Part shown: positions 6,501 to 11,611 of the stretch, piece after piece
Layout of the letters: every line of letters begins with the position of its first letter
Numbering within the stretch: position 1 is the stretch's first letter
Source: DATDVL01 sp035290025
GTDB lineage: Archaea; Nanobdellota; Nanobdellia; SCGC-AAA011-G17; DATDVL01
Direction of reading: 5' to 3'
NCBI GenBank assembly: GCA_035290025.1
Contig: DATDVL010000012.1
Location: 1 to 11,611, forward strand
Length of the DNA stretch: 11,611 nt
Notes under the pieces: model-generated
Told to the model about the DNA's origin: nothing
The model's input: only the letters and a program-made list of their open reading frames with translations
Database searches by the model: none
Made by a program: the position numbers and the translations under genes

Positions 6501-7211
6501 GAACCGATCAGCCCTGAATGGTTCCAACTCATCAAAGACGAAATATTAACCGCAGGAAAAATGAAGAAAGGAGACTCCGAAGCCTACCTCAAACTAGAAA
6601 AAGCAGGCATCGCCGTCAAAGAAGCAAAAAGGATACGTGACATTTACAACGAAAACATACTCATTGATGACACCAAAGGTATCGTCGCTATCGGAGAAGT
6701 ACAAGAACTCATCAATGAAGGATTTGAACAAGTCATGCGCGAAGGACCACTCGCACGAGAACCCTGCGTAAAAATAAAAGTCATCGTCCTTGATTGTAAA
6801 CTCCACGAAGACGCAATCCATAGAGGACCAGCACAAGTATTACCTGCCGTACGTGAAGCCATAAAACAGGCCATGGTCGACGCAAAAGCAGTACTCTACG
6901 AACCTTACCAAGTCATCCTCATCGAATGCCCCAGCGACTTCATGGGAGAAATAAACAAACTTGTCAGCAACAAGCGAGGACAACTCTTAGACATAGAACA
7001 CAAAGGAGCACAAATATTTGTAAAGTCACGACTCCCCGTAGCAGAAATGATAGGATTAGCATCAGACTTACGCAGCGCAACAGAAGGACGAGGAACCTAC
7101 TATCTCATAGACCAAGAATTTGACAAAGTACCCTCCGACTTACAAGAAAAAACAATGAAGAAGATAAGAACAAGAAAAGGATTAAATCCTGACCAGATGA
7201 ATCTCAGCTAA
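3537..7211 (+). CDS. fusA: translation elongation factor EF-2, intein-containing precursor
   Basis: This GTPase drives ribosomal translocation. The precursor is 1224 aa; removing a 490-aa intein (precursor residues 34-523) leaves 734 aa, the usual archaeal EF-2 length. Mature numbering: P-loop AHIHHGK-T (27-34), switch I DEQERLMTVDAANVSM (about 66-81), switch II DTPGHVDF (96-103), NKVD (150-153), GSAR (205-208), domain II around NPNGKPAFVITRIVIDPKFGRE, domain III with GMGELHLEII (442-451), and domain IV with LHEDAIHRGPAQ, whose His605 is the expected diphthamide site. The ATG at 3537 is chosen for the TATA box at 3501-3510 and the EF-2-like N terminus; the frame is open upstream to a TTG at 3414, but that part is cassette and promoter sequence. 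Odd points are the P-loop His in place of Asp and the intein inside the P-loop. The extein codons favour C-ending AAC, GAC and ATC, as in a highly expressed gene. The next gene begins 19 nt downstream. Confidence 0.97.
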   Translation: MGKATTIEDLKALMKKPINIRNICTSAHIHHGKCIKGDSRLILADGSIKTAAEIYHIAEEKGNKFEEKEEHTIYDLSQEPINILSLNKETGKLEEKKIDLAWKLQGGKTITIKLRNGFTITTTPEHKYITFENMQFVEKPAVEIKLGDNIVSSRLTETQSSINIKHEILEKLRASNFYVTLKKDCSQEIKEKIFAYGIKNVVHEIKTPLKEKSFYHGLWQNRLAIQDFLNICTLFTLPTPYDYIDTIVYRTGKQRGHNSLPMNLPQNFEEFYYLGGLFIGDGTFKRFIVGKEELRSKFMTICNNLGLNPKPKNDPGKTPAIETNKTLLYILHNLFDYPLRQKSHHVKISDFVWKSPKEYTAHLLRGYFDTDGTVELSRGAISISSASKQMIKDLGLLLLRFGIVPIIQDDTVYISGFSLLNYIKQIGFYVQHKQERAMALSQHVTGSYVSDWINLSDATRVSTQNTQKLVHLGLKEQEHTKYFNEHLVYLQVASISEGYEETVYDFTIPDNHNFVAEGIIIHNTALTDNLLAAAGLMSEKAAGNLEEGMATWQHKDEQERLMTVDAANVSMSHTFDGQDYLINLIDTPGHVDFGGNVTRAMRAIDGTIVLICGVEGIMPQTETVVRQAIRERVKPVLFINKVDRMVNELKLTPEQIQERFMKLIMDFNKLVEQVAEEEFKEAWKVNIMDGSVAFGSARENWGLSLPFMKKKGITFKQIIEQYTTNKTKEEISEWFWKNAALFEVILDMVIRHLPNPLQAQKYRIPHIWKGDLQSPFGQDLITTNPNGKPAFVITRIVIDPKFGREIAAGRLFSGTVKEGMQVWLNNAKQYQRIGQVFLYKGIKPEQIGEAVAGNVIALGGVNGYAGETVTLEPEVPFEDMKHIFEPVITKSIEPMKPQDLPKLVEILKKVSKEDPSLKVTINLETGENLIHGMGELHLEIIENRIKEERGFQVKTGEPIVVYRETILKESGEVEGKSPNKHNKFYIKVEPISPEWFQLIKDEILTAGKMKKGDSEAYLKLEKAGIAVKEAKRIRDIYNENILIDDTKGIVAIGEVQELINEGFEQVMREGPLAREPCVKIKVIVLDCKLHEDAIHRGPAQVLPAVREAIKQAMVDAKAVLYEPYQVILIECPSDFMGEINKLVSNKRGQLLDIEHKGAQIFVKSRLPVAEMIGLASDLRSATEGRGTYYLIDQEFDKVPSDLQEKTMKKIRTRKGLNPDQMNLS
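3636..5105 (+). mobile_element. EF-2 intein with LAGLIDADG homing endonuclease
   Basis: A 490-aa in-frame intein lies between Lys33 and Thr34 of EF-2. Splicing parts are complete: Cys1 with CIKGDSRLILADG (block A), GFTITTTPEHKYIT (84-97, block B with the TxxH pair Thr90/His93), and VYDFTIPDNHNFVAEGIIIHN (470-490, blocks F and G) ending His-Asn, followed by Thr as the +1 nucleophile. Between them is a two-motif LAGLIDADG endonuclease: YLGGLFIGDGTF (240-251) and HLLRGYFDTDGTV (329-341), both with the catalytic-position Asp (D248, D338). All blocks and the frame are intact, so splicing and homing may both be active. Its codons look more AT-ending than those of the exteins, suggesting a separate history. 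Splicing must occur for EF-2 to bind GTP, because the insertion splits the GKT of the P-loop. Confidence 0.95.
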
Positions 7212-7230
7212 AAAAATACTAATAACTACC

Positions 7231-7581
7231 ATGGTATTACCTATAGGCATCAACGAAGCACGAGAAACTATTGAGCGAGAAGGACTTATTACTCCAGACC
7301 CTGCACGACTAGAAACAGAAAAAGATGCACTTGCCTACACTGTTTTTAGTACTATCATGAAACAATCAAAGATAGCACATGGATTACCTGTACTCCTCCT
7401 CACACCTGCATTTGTAGCACTAGCCGTACGCGATCAAAGACTCTTCCCTCGCCTCCGCTGTTTTATGACACCAGAAGAATTACAAGCATCAGAATCATTA
7501 CCACCTACAAGTCTTGTCCGCCGATTACATGCCTACGTAAAAGAACACGAAACCGCATACCTCCAACGTTACCGACCATAA
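7231..7581 (+). CDS. hypothetical protein downstream of EF-2
   Basis: I do not recognise this 116-aa protein. It starts MVLPIGINEARETIEREGLITPDPARLETEKDALAYTVFSTIMKQSK, has a hydrophobic stretch GLPVLLLTPAFVALAV (51-66) that could be a buried core or a weak membrane segment, and ends in a charged helical part SLVRRLHAYVKEHETAYLQRYRP. It starts 19 nt after the EF-2 stop with no convincing TATA box of its own at leaderless distance, so it is probably co-transcribed with EF-2. Codon use (AGA/CGA, GCA, CTA) matches native genes, which supports it being coding. It converges on the minus-strand hypothetical gene ending at 7612. Confidence 0.7.
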   Translation: MVLPIGINEARETIEREGLITPDPARLETEKDALAYTVFSTIMKQSKIAHGLPVLLLTPAFVALAVRDQRLFPRLRCFMTPEELQASESLPPTSLVRRLHAYVKEHETAYLQRYRP

Positions 7582-7583
7582 AA

Positions 7584-7598
7584 TTTTCTATGAGAAAA
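7584..7598. terminator. short hairpin with T-runs between convergent genes
   Basis: TTTTCT and AGAAAA form a 6-bp perfect stem around ATG, in the 30-bp gap between two convergent genes. On the minus strand a TTTTT run lies in the stem region; on the + strand there is a TTTT run. Archaeal termination depends mainly on T-runs, so this could end transcription from both sides. The call is weak because AT-rich sequence forms such stems easily. Confidence 0.35.
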
Positions 7599-7611
7599 AC
7601 CTATCAGAAAA

Positions 7612-8079
7612 CTAACTAGCAACACCTAAACTACGCTTCGTAGCAGCAACAATTTCTCCTACTATAAAACTACGAGCACGATTCCTATAGGTAAAATGTA
7701 AATCGACAAACTCACCAGCAATAGGAACAAAAGAAGCAGACTCCATCAACAACCAATGAGGAATCGCAGCAACATCCTTCGTCTTAGCAATATACCAGCA
7801 GCCATACGCAATTTTAGGAACTAGTTCTAAAGCTTCCAAAACAAAACCAGGAAACACAGTAGTATCGAGACCAAGACCAGCAATACTAGAAATAATATCA
7901 GCCCTGTCCAATAATTGACCAACTTCTAACACACGACCATACTGACCATAGACTTTAGCAGTTTCTCTACGAACAATATCAGCCATATGAGGCGTAACCT
8001 GCGCTAGAGACTGCAGACTACTATCACCTAAAACGCGTGAAGACAAATCATCCAAACGTGAACTGCGAGCATCTGCCAT
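7612..8079 (-). CDS. hypothetical protein
   Basis: I do not recognise this 155-aa protein. The first 60 residues are polar and helical (MADARSSRLDDLSSRVLGDSS, MADIVRRETAKVYGQYGRVLEVGQLLDRAD). A less polar middle (IISSIAGLGLDTTVFPGFVLEALELVPKIAYGCWYIAK, 62-99) may pass or lie on the membrane. The C-terminal part includes IPHWLLMESASFVPIAGEFVDLHFTYRNRARSFIVGEIVAATKRS (106-150). A TATA box 26 nt upstream of the ATG at 8079 supports both the start and a separate transcript. It follows the methyltransferase gene on the same strand by 41 nt. Codon use matches the native genes. Confidence 0.72.
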   Translation of the reverse strand: MADARSSRLDDLSSRVLGDSSLQSLAQVTPHMADIVRRETAKVYGQYGRVLEVGQLLDRADIISSIAGLGLDTTVFPGFVLEALELVPKIAYGCWYIAKTKDVAAIPHWLLMESASFVPIAGEFVDLHFTYRNRARSFIVGEIVAATKRSLGVAS

Positions 8080-8101
8080 AAAGTATTATACGCAGAAAAT
8101 G

Positions 8102-8109
8102 CTTTTAAG
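8102..8109 (-). promoter_or_regulatory. TATA box of the 155-aa hypothetical gene
   Basis: On the minus strand CTTAAAAG is centred about 26 nt upstream of the ATG at 8079, lying between the methyltransferase stop and this gene. It is the same octamer used before the 117-aa gene at 2819. Confidence 0.55.
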
Positions 8110-8120
8110 ACTTATGAACA

Positions 8121-8672
8121 TTAGAATTCATCACGTTCTAATAAATATTCCTTCAAACCCGGAGGAATTAACGGTTCACCATTAATTAGTACATACGTGA
8201 ACGGCAAAATAACTGACTCCACGTCATTCAAAACAATCTCAATCTCATCCTGCAAAGGAATATCCTTCAACTGCTTACCTAATAATAACTCACGAGCAAC
8301 AAAAACAGCATTATCTGTAGAAAACTGTTTTTTACCCATATGACGCGTAGGAAACGGCAAACGAGACGACAATTCCTTCCCCGTACGAGCCTTCGGAGGA
8401 TGATCACCCAAAATACCACCCAAAATAACATACGCAGGCTTATCCTTACTTGACAAAACATCCTTAGCAGCAGGATCCAAAACAAGAGCATTCTGCAACT
8501 TAAGATCAGCAACACTTTCCCGAACAACCTTCAAACCCTGCAAACGCTCAGCATGCTTCTTCACATTCGTGAACATAACATTATCCTTACCTACCATCTG
8601 TGCAATATGTTTATACTCCAAAACACACCATTCAAACATATCAGGCTCCAAATGCTCAACAATAAACATCAT
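8121..8672 (-). CDS. SPOUT-type SAM-dependent methyltransferase, Sfm1-like (PF04252)
   Basis: This 183-aa protein matches the family of predicted alpha/beta-knot methyltransferases that includes yeast Sfm1, which methylates an arginine of ribosomal protein uS3. Landmarks shared with Sfm1 as I recall it are FIVEHLEPDMFEWCVLEYKHI (3-23), LVLDPAA (63-69), the SAM-knot segment VILGGILGDHPPKARTGKEL (82-101), RHMGKKQFSTDNAV (110-123), and PFTYVLINGEPLIPPGL (157-173). I chose the ATG at 8672 because ATGATG overlaps the xth stop (ATGA) and the family begins near the 'IVEH' motif; 8669 is equally possible. The open frame extends upstream to 8696, but that would add a Cys-rich tail inside xth. Coupling to xth is likely. 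The substrate in archaea is not known to me; a ribosomal protein or RNA is a fair guess. Confidence 0.88.
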   Translation of the reverse strand: MMFIVEHLEPDMFEWCVLEYKHIAQMVGKDNVMFTNVKKHAERLQGLKVVRESVADLKLQNALVLDPAAKDVLSSKDKPAYVILGGILGDHPPKARTGKELSSRLPFPTRHMGKKQFSTDNAVFVARELLLGKQLKDIPLQDEIEIVLNDVESVILPFTYVLINGEPLIPPGLKEYLLERDEF

Positions 8673-9421
8673 TTTATGATAACACCCACAGGACAATGAT
8701 CAGAACCAAAAATCTTAGGATAAATAGGAGCAGCCTCCACCTTCGAAACCAAAGCAGCAGAAACGATACCATAATCAATACGCCAACCAAGATTACGAGC
8801 ACGAGCATTAAACATTTGACGCCACCAGGTATAATGACCAGGACCAGACTCAAAAGACCTAAACGTATCAACAAAACCCTTACCTAACAACTGAGAAAAA
8901 CTCTGACGCTCAGCATCGGAAAAACCAGGATTATTATGATTCGTCTTAGGATGAGCTAGATCAATCTCCGTATGTGCAACATTCAAATCACCAACAACAA
9001 CCACAGGCTTCTTCTTCTGCAAATTACTCACAAACTTATGAAAATCCTGATCCCATGACAAACGATACTCCAAACGCAACAAACCATGCTGAGAATTCGG
9101 CGTGTAGACATTCACCAAAAAAAACTTACCCATATCAGCAGCAATCAAACGACCTTCTTGATCATGCTTTTCAATACCTAAACCATAAATTATATCATCA
9201 GGTTCCTCCTTCAAAAAAACACCCGTACCTGAATAACCGGGCTTGACAGCACTATTCCATAACTTACAAGGATACTGGGTAAAAAAATCAGGAACTTGCT
9301 CCTTACGAGCCTTCGTCTCCTGCACACAAACAACATCAGGATTCAACTTCTCGATAGCAGCCAAAGCATTCTTGCGAAGAACAGCACGAATACCATTCAC
9401 ATTCCAAGAAACAATATGCAT
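8669..9421 (-). CDS. xth: exodeoxyribonuclease III / AP endonuclease
   Basis: This 250-aa enzyme of the exonuclease III (EEP) family cuts DNA at abasic sites for base-excision repair and removes nucleotides 3' to 5'. The catalytic signatures are complete: SWNVNG with Asn7, QETK with Glu35 (metal ligand), VYTPNSQ with Tyr106, GDLNVAH with Asp145 and Asn147, WRIDYG with Asp216, and the terminal GSDHCPV with Asp241 and His242. The length is typical of bacterial and archaeal members. The ATG at 9421 begins the conserved MHIVSWNVNG, and a TATA box about 27 nt upstream supports it. The stop overlaps the start of the methyltransferase gene by 4 nt (ATGA), so the two form an operon. purF ends 31 nt upstream on the same strand. 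Confidence 0.96.
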   Translation of the reverse strand: MHIVSWNVNGIRAVLRKNALAAIEKLNPDVVCVQETKARKEQVPDFFTQYPCKLWNSAVKPGYSGTGVFLKEEPDDIIYGLGIEKHDQEGRLIAADMGKFFLVNVYTPNSQHGLLRLEYRLSWDQDFHKFVSNLQKKKPVVVVGDLNVAHTEIDLAHPKTNHNNPGFSDAERQSFSQLLGKGFVDTFRSFESGPGHYTWWRQMFNARARNLGWRIDYGIVSAALVSKVEAAPIYPKIFGSDHCPVGVIIK

Positions 9422-9442
9422 CAGGAAAAATGAACCTTACGA

Positions 9443-9452
9443 GATTAAAAAG
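9443..9452 (-). promoter_or_regulatory. TATA box of xth
   Basis: On the minus strand CTTTTTAATC follows the purF stop codon directly and is centred about 27 nt before the xth ATG at 9421. The T-run within it could also help end purF transcripts. Confidence 0.5.
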
Positions 9453-10832
9453 TTATCGCACCGGAACAGGATACTCACCCGTAACACAAGCATCGCAAAA
9501 ACTATGACCATCCAAACGAGAACCAACACCCACAATAGCACGTTTATTATCAATAATTGACGGAGCATACAACCTATCAGCATTCAATATTTCTGCAGCA
9601 AGTGCTAAGGAACCATCCGCAAGAAAACCCAACAACTCCTCACGACTTTTTGTATTAATACCCATATGGCACGGGTGAGACCACAATGGAGAAGAAACAG
9701 CAATATCGACTTCCCTTGCACCTGCATCACGACAAGCAGCAACCAATTCTATCATTGTTGTACCACGAATAATAGAATCATCAGCAAGCAACACATGCTT
9801 GCCCTGCACGTTACGGCCGATTAACGACAACTTATCCCTCGTCTTCTTCCTACGATCACCCTCTGTAATAAAAACCCTACCGACATAATGACCACGCAAT
9901 AACCACGGCATCACAGGAACACCCAAACAATCAGCCAAAGCATGACCAAACTCATTACCAGAATCAGGAACGCTAATGACTACATCAGGTCTTGCCGTAA
10001 CTGTAATCTGCTGCGCAACAATCTTTCCCAAAGCCTGACGTACCTCACTCACACCTGCGCTATCAATAATACTCTCTGGACGAGCTTTATAATCCCACTC
10101 AAAATAACAATGCGCACGTCTTTGTGAAGGAAACAACTCAGCAGTTAAGAACCCACTATTAAAACCCAAGAAAAAACCTGGAGGAACATCAGCAATATCA
10201 TACCAACCATTATTACTACACGCATGCGACTCAGAAGCAACTATTACTTTACCCCCTGTACCTTGCGCATACACCAACGGACGGAAACCGAAAGGATCAC
10301 GCACAGCAAAAAGCTGCTGATCAAAAGCACCCACCAACGCATACGCACCCTGATACACAGGAAGCAAAGCATCACGAACACGATCCTCCAATTCTTCCTC
10401 TTGACTATCAGCAAAACGCAAACCAAACAACTCAGAATCAACCCTTGTCATACGACGACCATTATAATCTCTTTCTAAAATAGGCATCGCACCCACCAAA
10501 TCACCATTATGCGCATACGCACCACGCACCACACCATTCACAGACAATTCTAAAGGCGCAGCATCACGATCATTATCAACCTTTGCGGCAGATGCATTCT
10601 GCGTACCATAACGTGTATGCACAAGAGCAATTTTTCCACGAGGAATAATCCTATCACGAAAAACATCATTTACCATACCCGAACCCTTCACAAAAACCCA
10701 ACCCTGCTCAGTCAATGTAGAAACAGCAAGACCAGCACCATCCTGACCACGATGCTGCAAACGATTACCACCTTCAATGGCAAGAACACCTGCATTCCCC
10801 GAAGGATCATAAATACCAACGATACCGCACAT
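9453..10832 (-). CDS. purF: amidophosphoribosyltransferase (glutamine PRPP amidotransferase)
   Basis: This 459-aa enzyme catalyses the first committed step of purine synthesis, PRPP plus glutamine to phosphoribosylamine. The N-terminal class II glutaminase domain starts MCGIVGIYD with nucleophile Cys2 directly after Met, so there is no propeptide. It contains RLQHRGQDGAG (24-34), VHTRYGTQNA (71-80) and YAHNGDL (106-112). The phosphoribosyltransferase domain contains ISVPDSGNEFGHALA (286-300), KTRDKL (330-335) and the PRPP loop HVLLADDSIIRGTTM (346-360). Four cysteines, C242 (HCYFEWDYKARPES), C388 (HPCHMGINT), C446 and C449 (FCDACVTGEYP), sit where the Bacillus-type enzyme binds its 4Fe-4S cluster. 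The start at 10832 is fixed by Cys2 and by a TATA box about 28 nt upstream. No other purine gene is in the window. Confidence 0.97.
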   Translation of the reverse strand: MCGIVGIYDPSGNAGVLAIEGGNRLQHRGQDGAGLAVSTLTEQGWVFVKGSGMVNDVFRDRIIPRGKIALVHTRYGTQNASAAKVDNDRDAAPLELSVNGVVRGAYAHNGDLVGAMPILERDYNGRRMTRVDSELFGLRFADSQEEELEDRVRDALLPVYQGAYALVGAFDQQLFAVRDPFGFRPLVYAQGTGGKVIVASESHACSNNGWYDIADVPPGFFLGFNSGFLTAELFPSQRRAHCYFEWDYKARPESIIDSAGVSEVRQALGKIVAQQITVTARPDVVISVPDSGNEFGHALADCLGVPVMPWLLRGHYVGRVFITEGDRRKKTRDKLSLIGRNVQGKHVLLADDSIIRGTTMIELVAACRDAGAREVDIAVSSPLWSHPCHMGINTKSREELLGFLADGSLALAAEILNADRLYAPSIIDNKRAIVGVGSRLDGHSFCDACVTGEYPVPVR

Positions 10833-10855
10833 ACTTAACAGGTTGCGTGAACACT

Positions 10856-10865
10856 TATTAATAAA
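10856..10865 (-). promoter_or_regulatory. TATA box of purF, flanked by an inverted repeat
   Basis: On the minus strand TTTATTAATA is centred about 28 nt before the purF ATG. It is enclosed by GTGAAC (10847-10852) and GTTCAC (10870-10875), a perfect 6-bp inverted repeat with a 17-bp gap. This could be an operator that blocks TBP binding, but a 6-bp repeat can arise by chance. Confidence 0.5.
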
Positions 10866-10878
10866 GCTTGTTCACTAC

Positions 10879-10894
10879 AAAAAAAGAAAAAAAG
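10879..10894 (-). terminator. T-rich terminator after the DoxX gene
   Basis: On the minus strand the DoxX stop (10900) is followed within a few bases by two T-runs separated by a C (CTTTTTTTCTTTTTTT-type tract). Poly-T tracts without a hairpin are the usual archaeal termination signal. It insulates the purF promoter just downstream. Confidence 0.6.
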
Positions 10895-10899
10895 AAGTA

Positions 10900-11271
10900 T
10901 TACTCCTCCTCATGTATTGCGTATTTACCTGCGCCATGCGTCATAACTACCCACAACCCTGTTAAGATTAGGATGTCACGCTCAATACCTGCAGAGACAC
11001 CACGTTCTAAAGCGCCGGGCAACTGAACAGCAATAATTGCGACAATAATAATACACCCTAAAATCATCGTTGCACGCTTATGCCAGAAACCTATTAACAA
11101 AGCAATACCTGCAAGTATTTCCAAAATACCCACTATTGGACCGACCCATCCTGGGAAGATACCAACAAAATCACTAGTTATTGAACCCAGACTCATTACT
11201 TTCGGTATGCCATGCCAGATAAAAATAGCAGCCATAACCACTCGCAATGCCAATAATGACCAATCTTTCAT
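10900..11271 (-). CDS. DoxX family membrane protein
   Basis: This 123-aa protein has the four-helix DoxX layout: helices about 5-23, 42-62, 67-84 and 98-112. The family pattern is visible in LRVVMAAIFIWHGIPKVM (9-26) and WVGPIVGILEILAGIALLIGFWHKRAT (42-68). DoxX-type proteins are short integral membrane proteins, some linked to thiosulfate:quinone oxidation or redox stress; for most, including this one, the activity is unknown. It has an AAAGGAGG site with an 8-nt spacer before the ATG at 11271 and a TATA-like box about 45 nt upstream, so its mRNA has a leader, unlike most genes here. Arginine is mostly CGT and leucine often TTG, different from the CGA-rich native genes. Acquisition from bacteria is plausible. 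Confidence 0.92.
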   Translation of the reverse strand: MKDWSLLALRVVMAAIFIWHGIPKVMSLGSITSDFVGIFPGWVGPIVGILEILAGIALLIGFWHKRATMILGCIIIVAIIAVQLPGALERGVSAGIERDILILTGLWVVMTHGAGKYAIHEEE

Positions 11272-11279
11272 ATGTCATT

Positions 11280-11287
11280 CCTCCTTT
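11280..11287 (-). promoter_or_regulatory. strong Shine-Dalgarno of the DoxX gene
   Basis: On the minus strand AAAGGAGG ends 8 nt before the ATG at 11271. With the DUF1428 gene this is one of only two genes in the window with a clear strong ribosome binding site. It decides the start codon. A TATA-like TTATTTATAG at about 11318-11328 would start the mRNA upstream of it. Confidence 0.7.
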
Positions 11288-11406
11288 CAAAAACTTATTT
11301 TACCCTGAAAACACAAGCTCTATAAATAATTTACCCTCTTTCTTTCTGTGAGAACTCGTCTTATTAGTCTTAATTATAATCATTATATAGTAGTTACATT
11401 CATAAC

Positions 11407-11417
11407 CTTTATATATG
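11407..11417 (+). promoter_or_regulatory. TATA box of the gene at the right edge
   Basis: CTTTATATATG is centred about 51 nt before the ATG at 11463, giving a leader of about 25 nt that contains AAGGA at 11449-11453. A second candidate, CTCTATATATTTT (11435-11447), is only about 23 nt from the ATG and would fit a start at the later ATG at 11475. The divergent 191-bp gap (11272-11462) otherwise holds the DoxX promoter and AT-rich sequence with a few ATTACT-type near-repeats; I see no RNA gene in it. Confidence 0.4.
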
Positions 11418-11462
11418 TCTATTACTACTATTACTCTATATATTTTACAAGGAAAACGAACT

Positions 11463-11611
11463 ATGCACTTACAAATGATATGTCTCGACGGAAAAGATGG
11501 ATTTGAAGGAAGATTACTAGTCCTGCAAACAGGAACGATTAATCAAGAACCACAACCCACAAACAAACAATTTGCAGCTGACCAACGAGCAAAAAAACTT
11601 TTTGACCGCGT
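11463..11611 (+). CDS. hypothetical protein, N-terminal part
   Basis: The frame is open from ATG 11463 to the window edge and codes for at least 49 residues, starting MHLQMICLDGKDGFEGRLLVLQTG and continuing TNKQFAADQRAKKLFDRV. I do not recognise it. Codon use (AAA lysine, CGA/AGA arginine, GGA glycine) matches the native genes, and a promoter-like region precedes it. An alternative start is the ATG at 11475. It is divergent from the DoxX gene. Confidence 0.6.
   Translation, partial: MHLQMICLDGKDGFEGRLLVLQTGTINQEPQPTNKQFAADQRAKKLFDR

Noticed and set aside
8673..8696. Upstream start of the Sfm1-like gene giving an extra MSCGCYHK.
   Set aside because: It lies inside the conserved C-terminal end of xth, and the family starts close to the IVEH motif; the ATGATG at 8672/8669 with the ATGA overlap is the better start.
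10855..11329. Imperfect inverted repeat (15 of 17) flanking the DoxX gene, 10855-10871 against 11313-11329.
   Set aside because: Both arms are AT-rich TATA-box regions of purF and DoxX, the match does not extend, and no direct duplication flanks it; not enough to call a second mobile cassette.
1..11611. tRNA, rRNA or CRISPR features.
   Set aside because: I read the intergenic gaps (all shorter than 230 bp) on both strands and saw no tRNA cloverleaf, GGTTCNANNCC T-loop, rRNA core, or regularly spaced repeats.

Overview
The window is almost certainly from an archaeon, most plausibly an AT-rich DPANN lineage of the Woesearchaeota/Pacearchaeota type. The rank below 'archaeon' is inference. The evidence is archaeal-type uS12 and uS7, an archaeal EF-2 of 734 aa after splicing, arginine codons dominated by CGA/AGA, and TATA-like boxes centred about 26-31 nt upstream of start codons with almost no 5' leader (leaderless transcription).

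Left part (1-2471, + strand). The 3' end of an IS630-type transposase runs to 136. A four-gene cluster follows: rps12, rps7 and two tandem paralogues whose layout resembles bacterial ECF sigma-70 factors (a sigma-2-like N half with a DAEDIFQ helix and a sigma-4-like C-terminal helix-turn-helix). Spacings of 3, 6 and 1 nt make one operon likely. In many archaea rps12-rps7 is followed directly by the EF-2 gene; here the pair plus another 1 kb separates them.

Middle (2466-3536). A small probable membrane protein lies on the minus strand. It is followed by a 587-bp segment bounded by perfect 17-bp inverted repeats and flanked by a 9-bp direct repeat with one mismatch. The segment carries one gene, a DUF1428 protein with foreign-looking codon use and a strong Shine-Dalgarno site. 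It looks like a transposase-less mobile cassette inserted right at the upstream edge of the EF-2 promoter.

EF-2 (3537-7211). The gene is interrupted by a 490-aa intein with a LAGLIDADG endonuclease, placed inside the GTPase P-loop between Lys33 and Thr34. The P-loop also reads AHIHHGK where translational GTPases normally have Asp in place of the first His of the HH pair. A hypothetical gene follows EF-2.

Right part (7612-11271, minus strand). In transcription order: a DoxX-type membrane protein with its own Shine-Dalgarno site, purF, xth (exonuclease III) overlapping by ATGA an Sfm1-like SPOUT methyltransferase, and a hypothetical protein. purF, xth and the last hypothetical gene each have a leaderless-type TATA box. 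At the right edge a new + strand gene starts at 11463 and runs off the window. The main points of interest are the ECF-sigma-like pair in an archaeal ribosomal operon, the DUF1428 cassette, and the P-loop intein with the altered P-loop.
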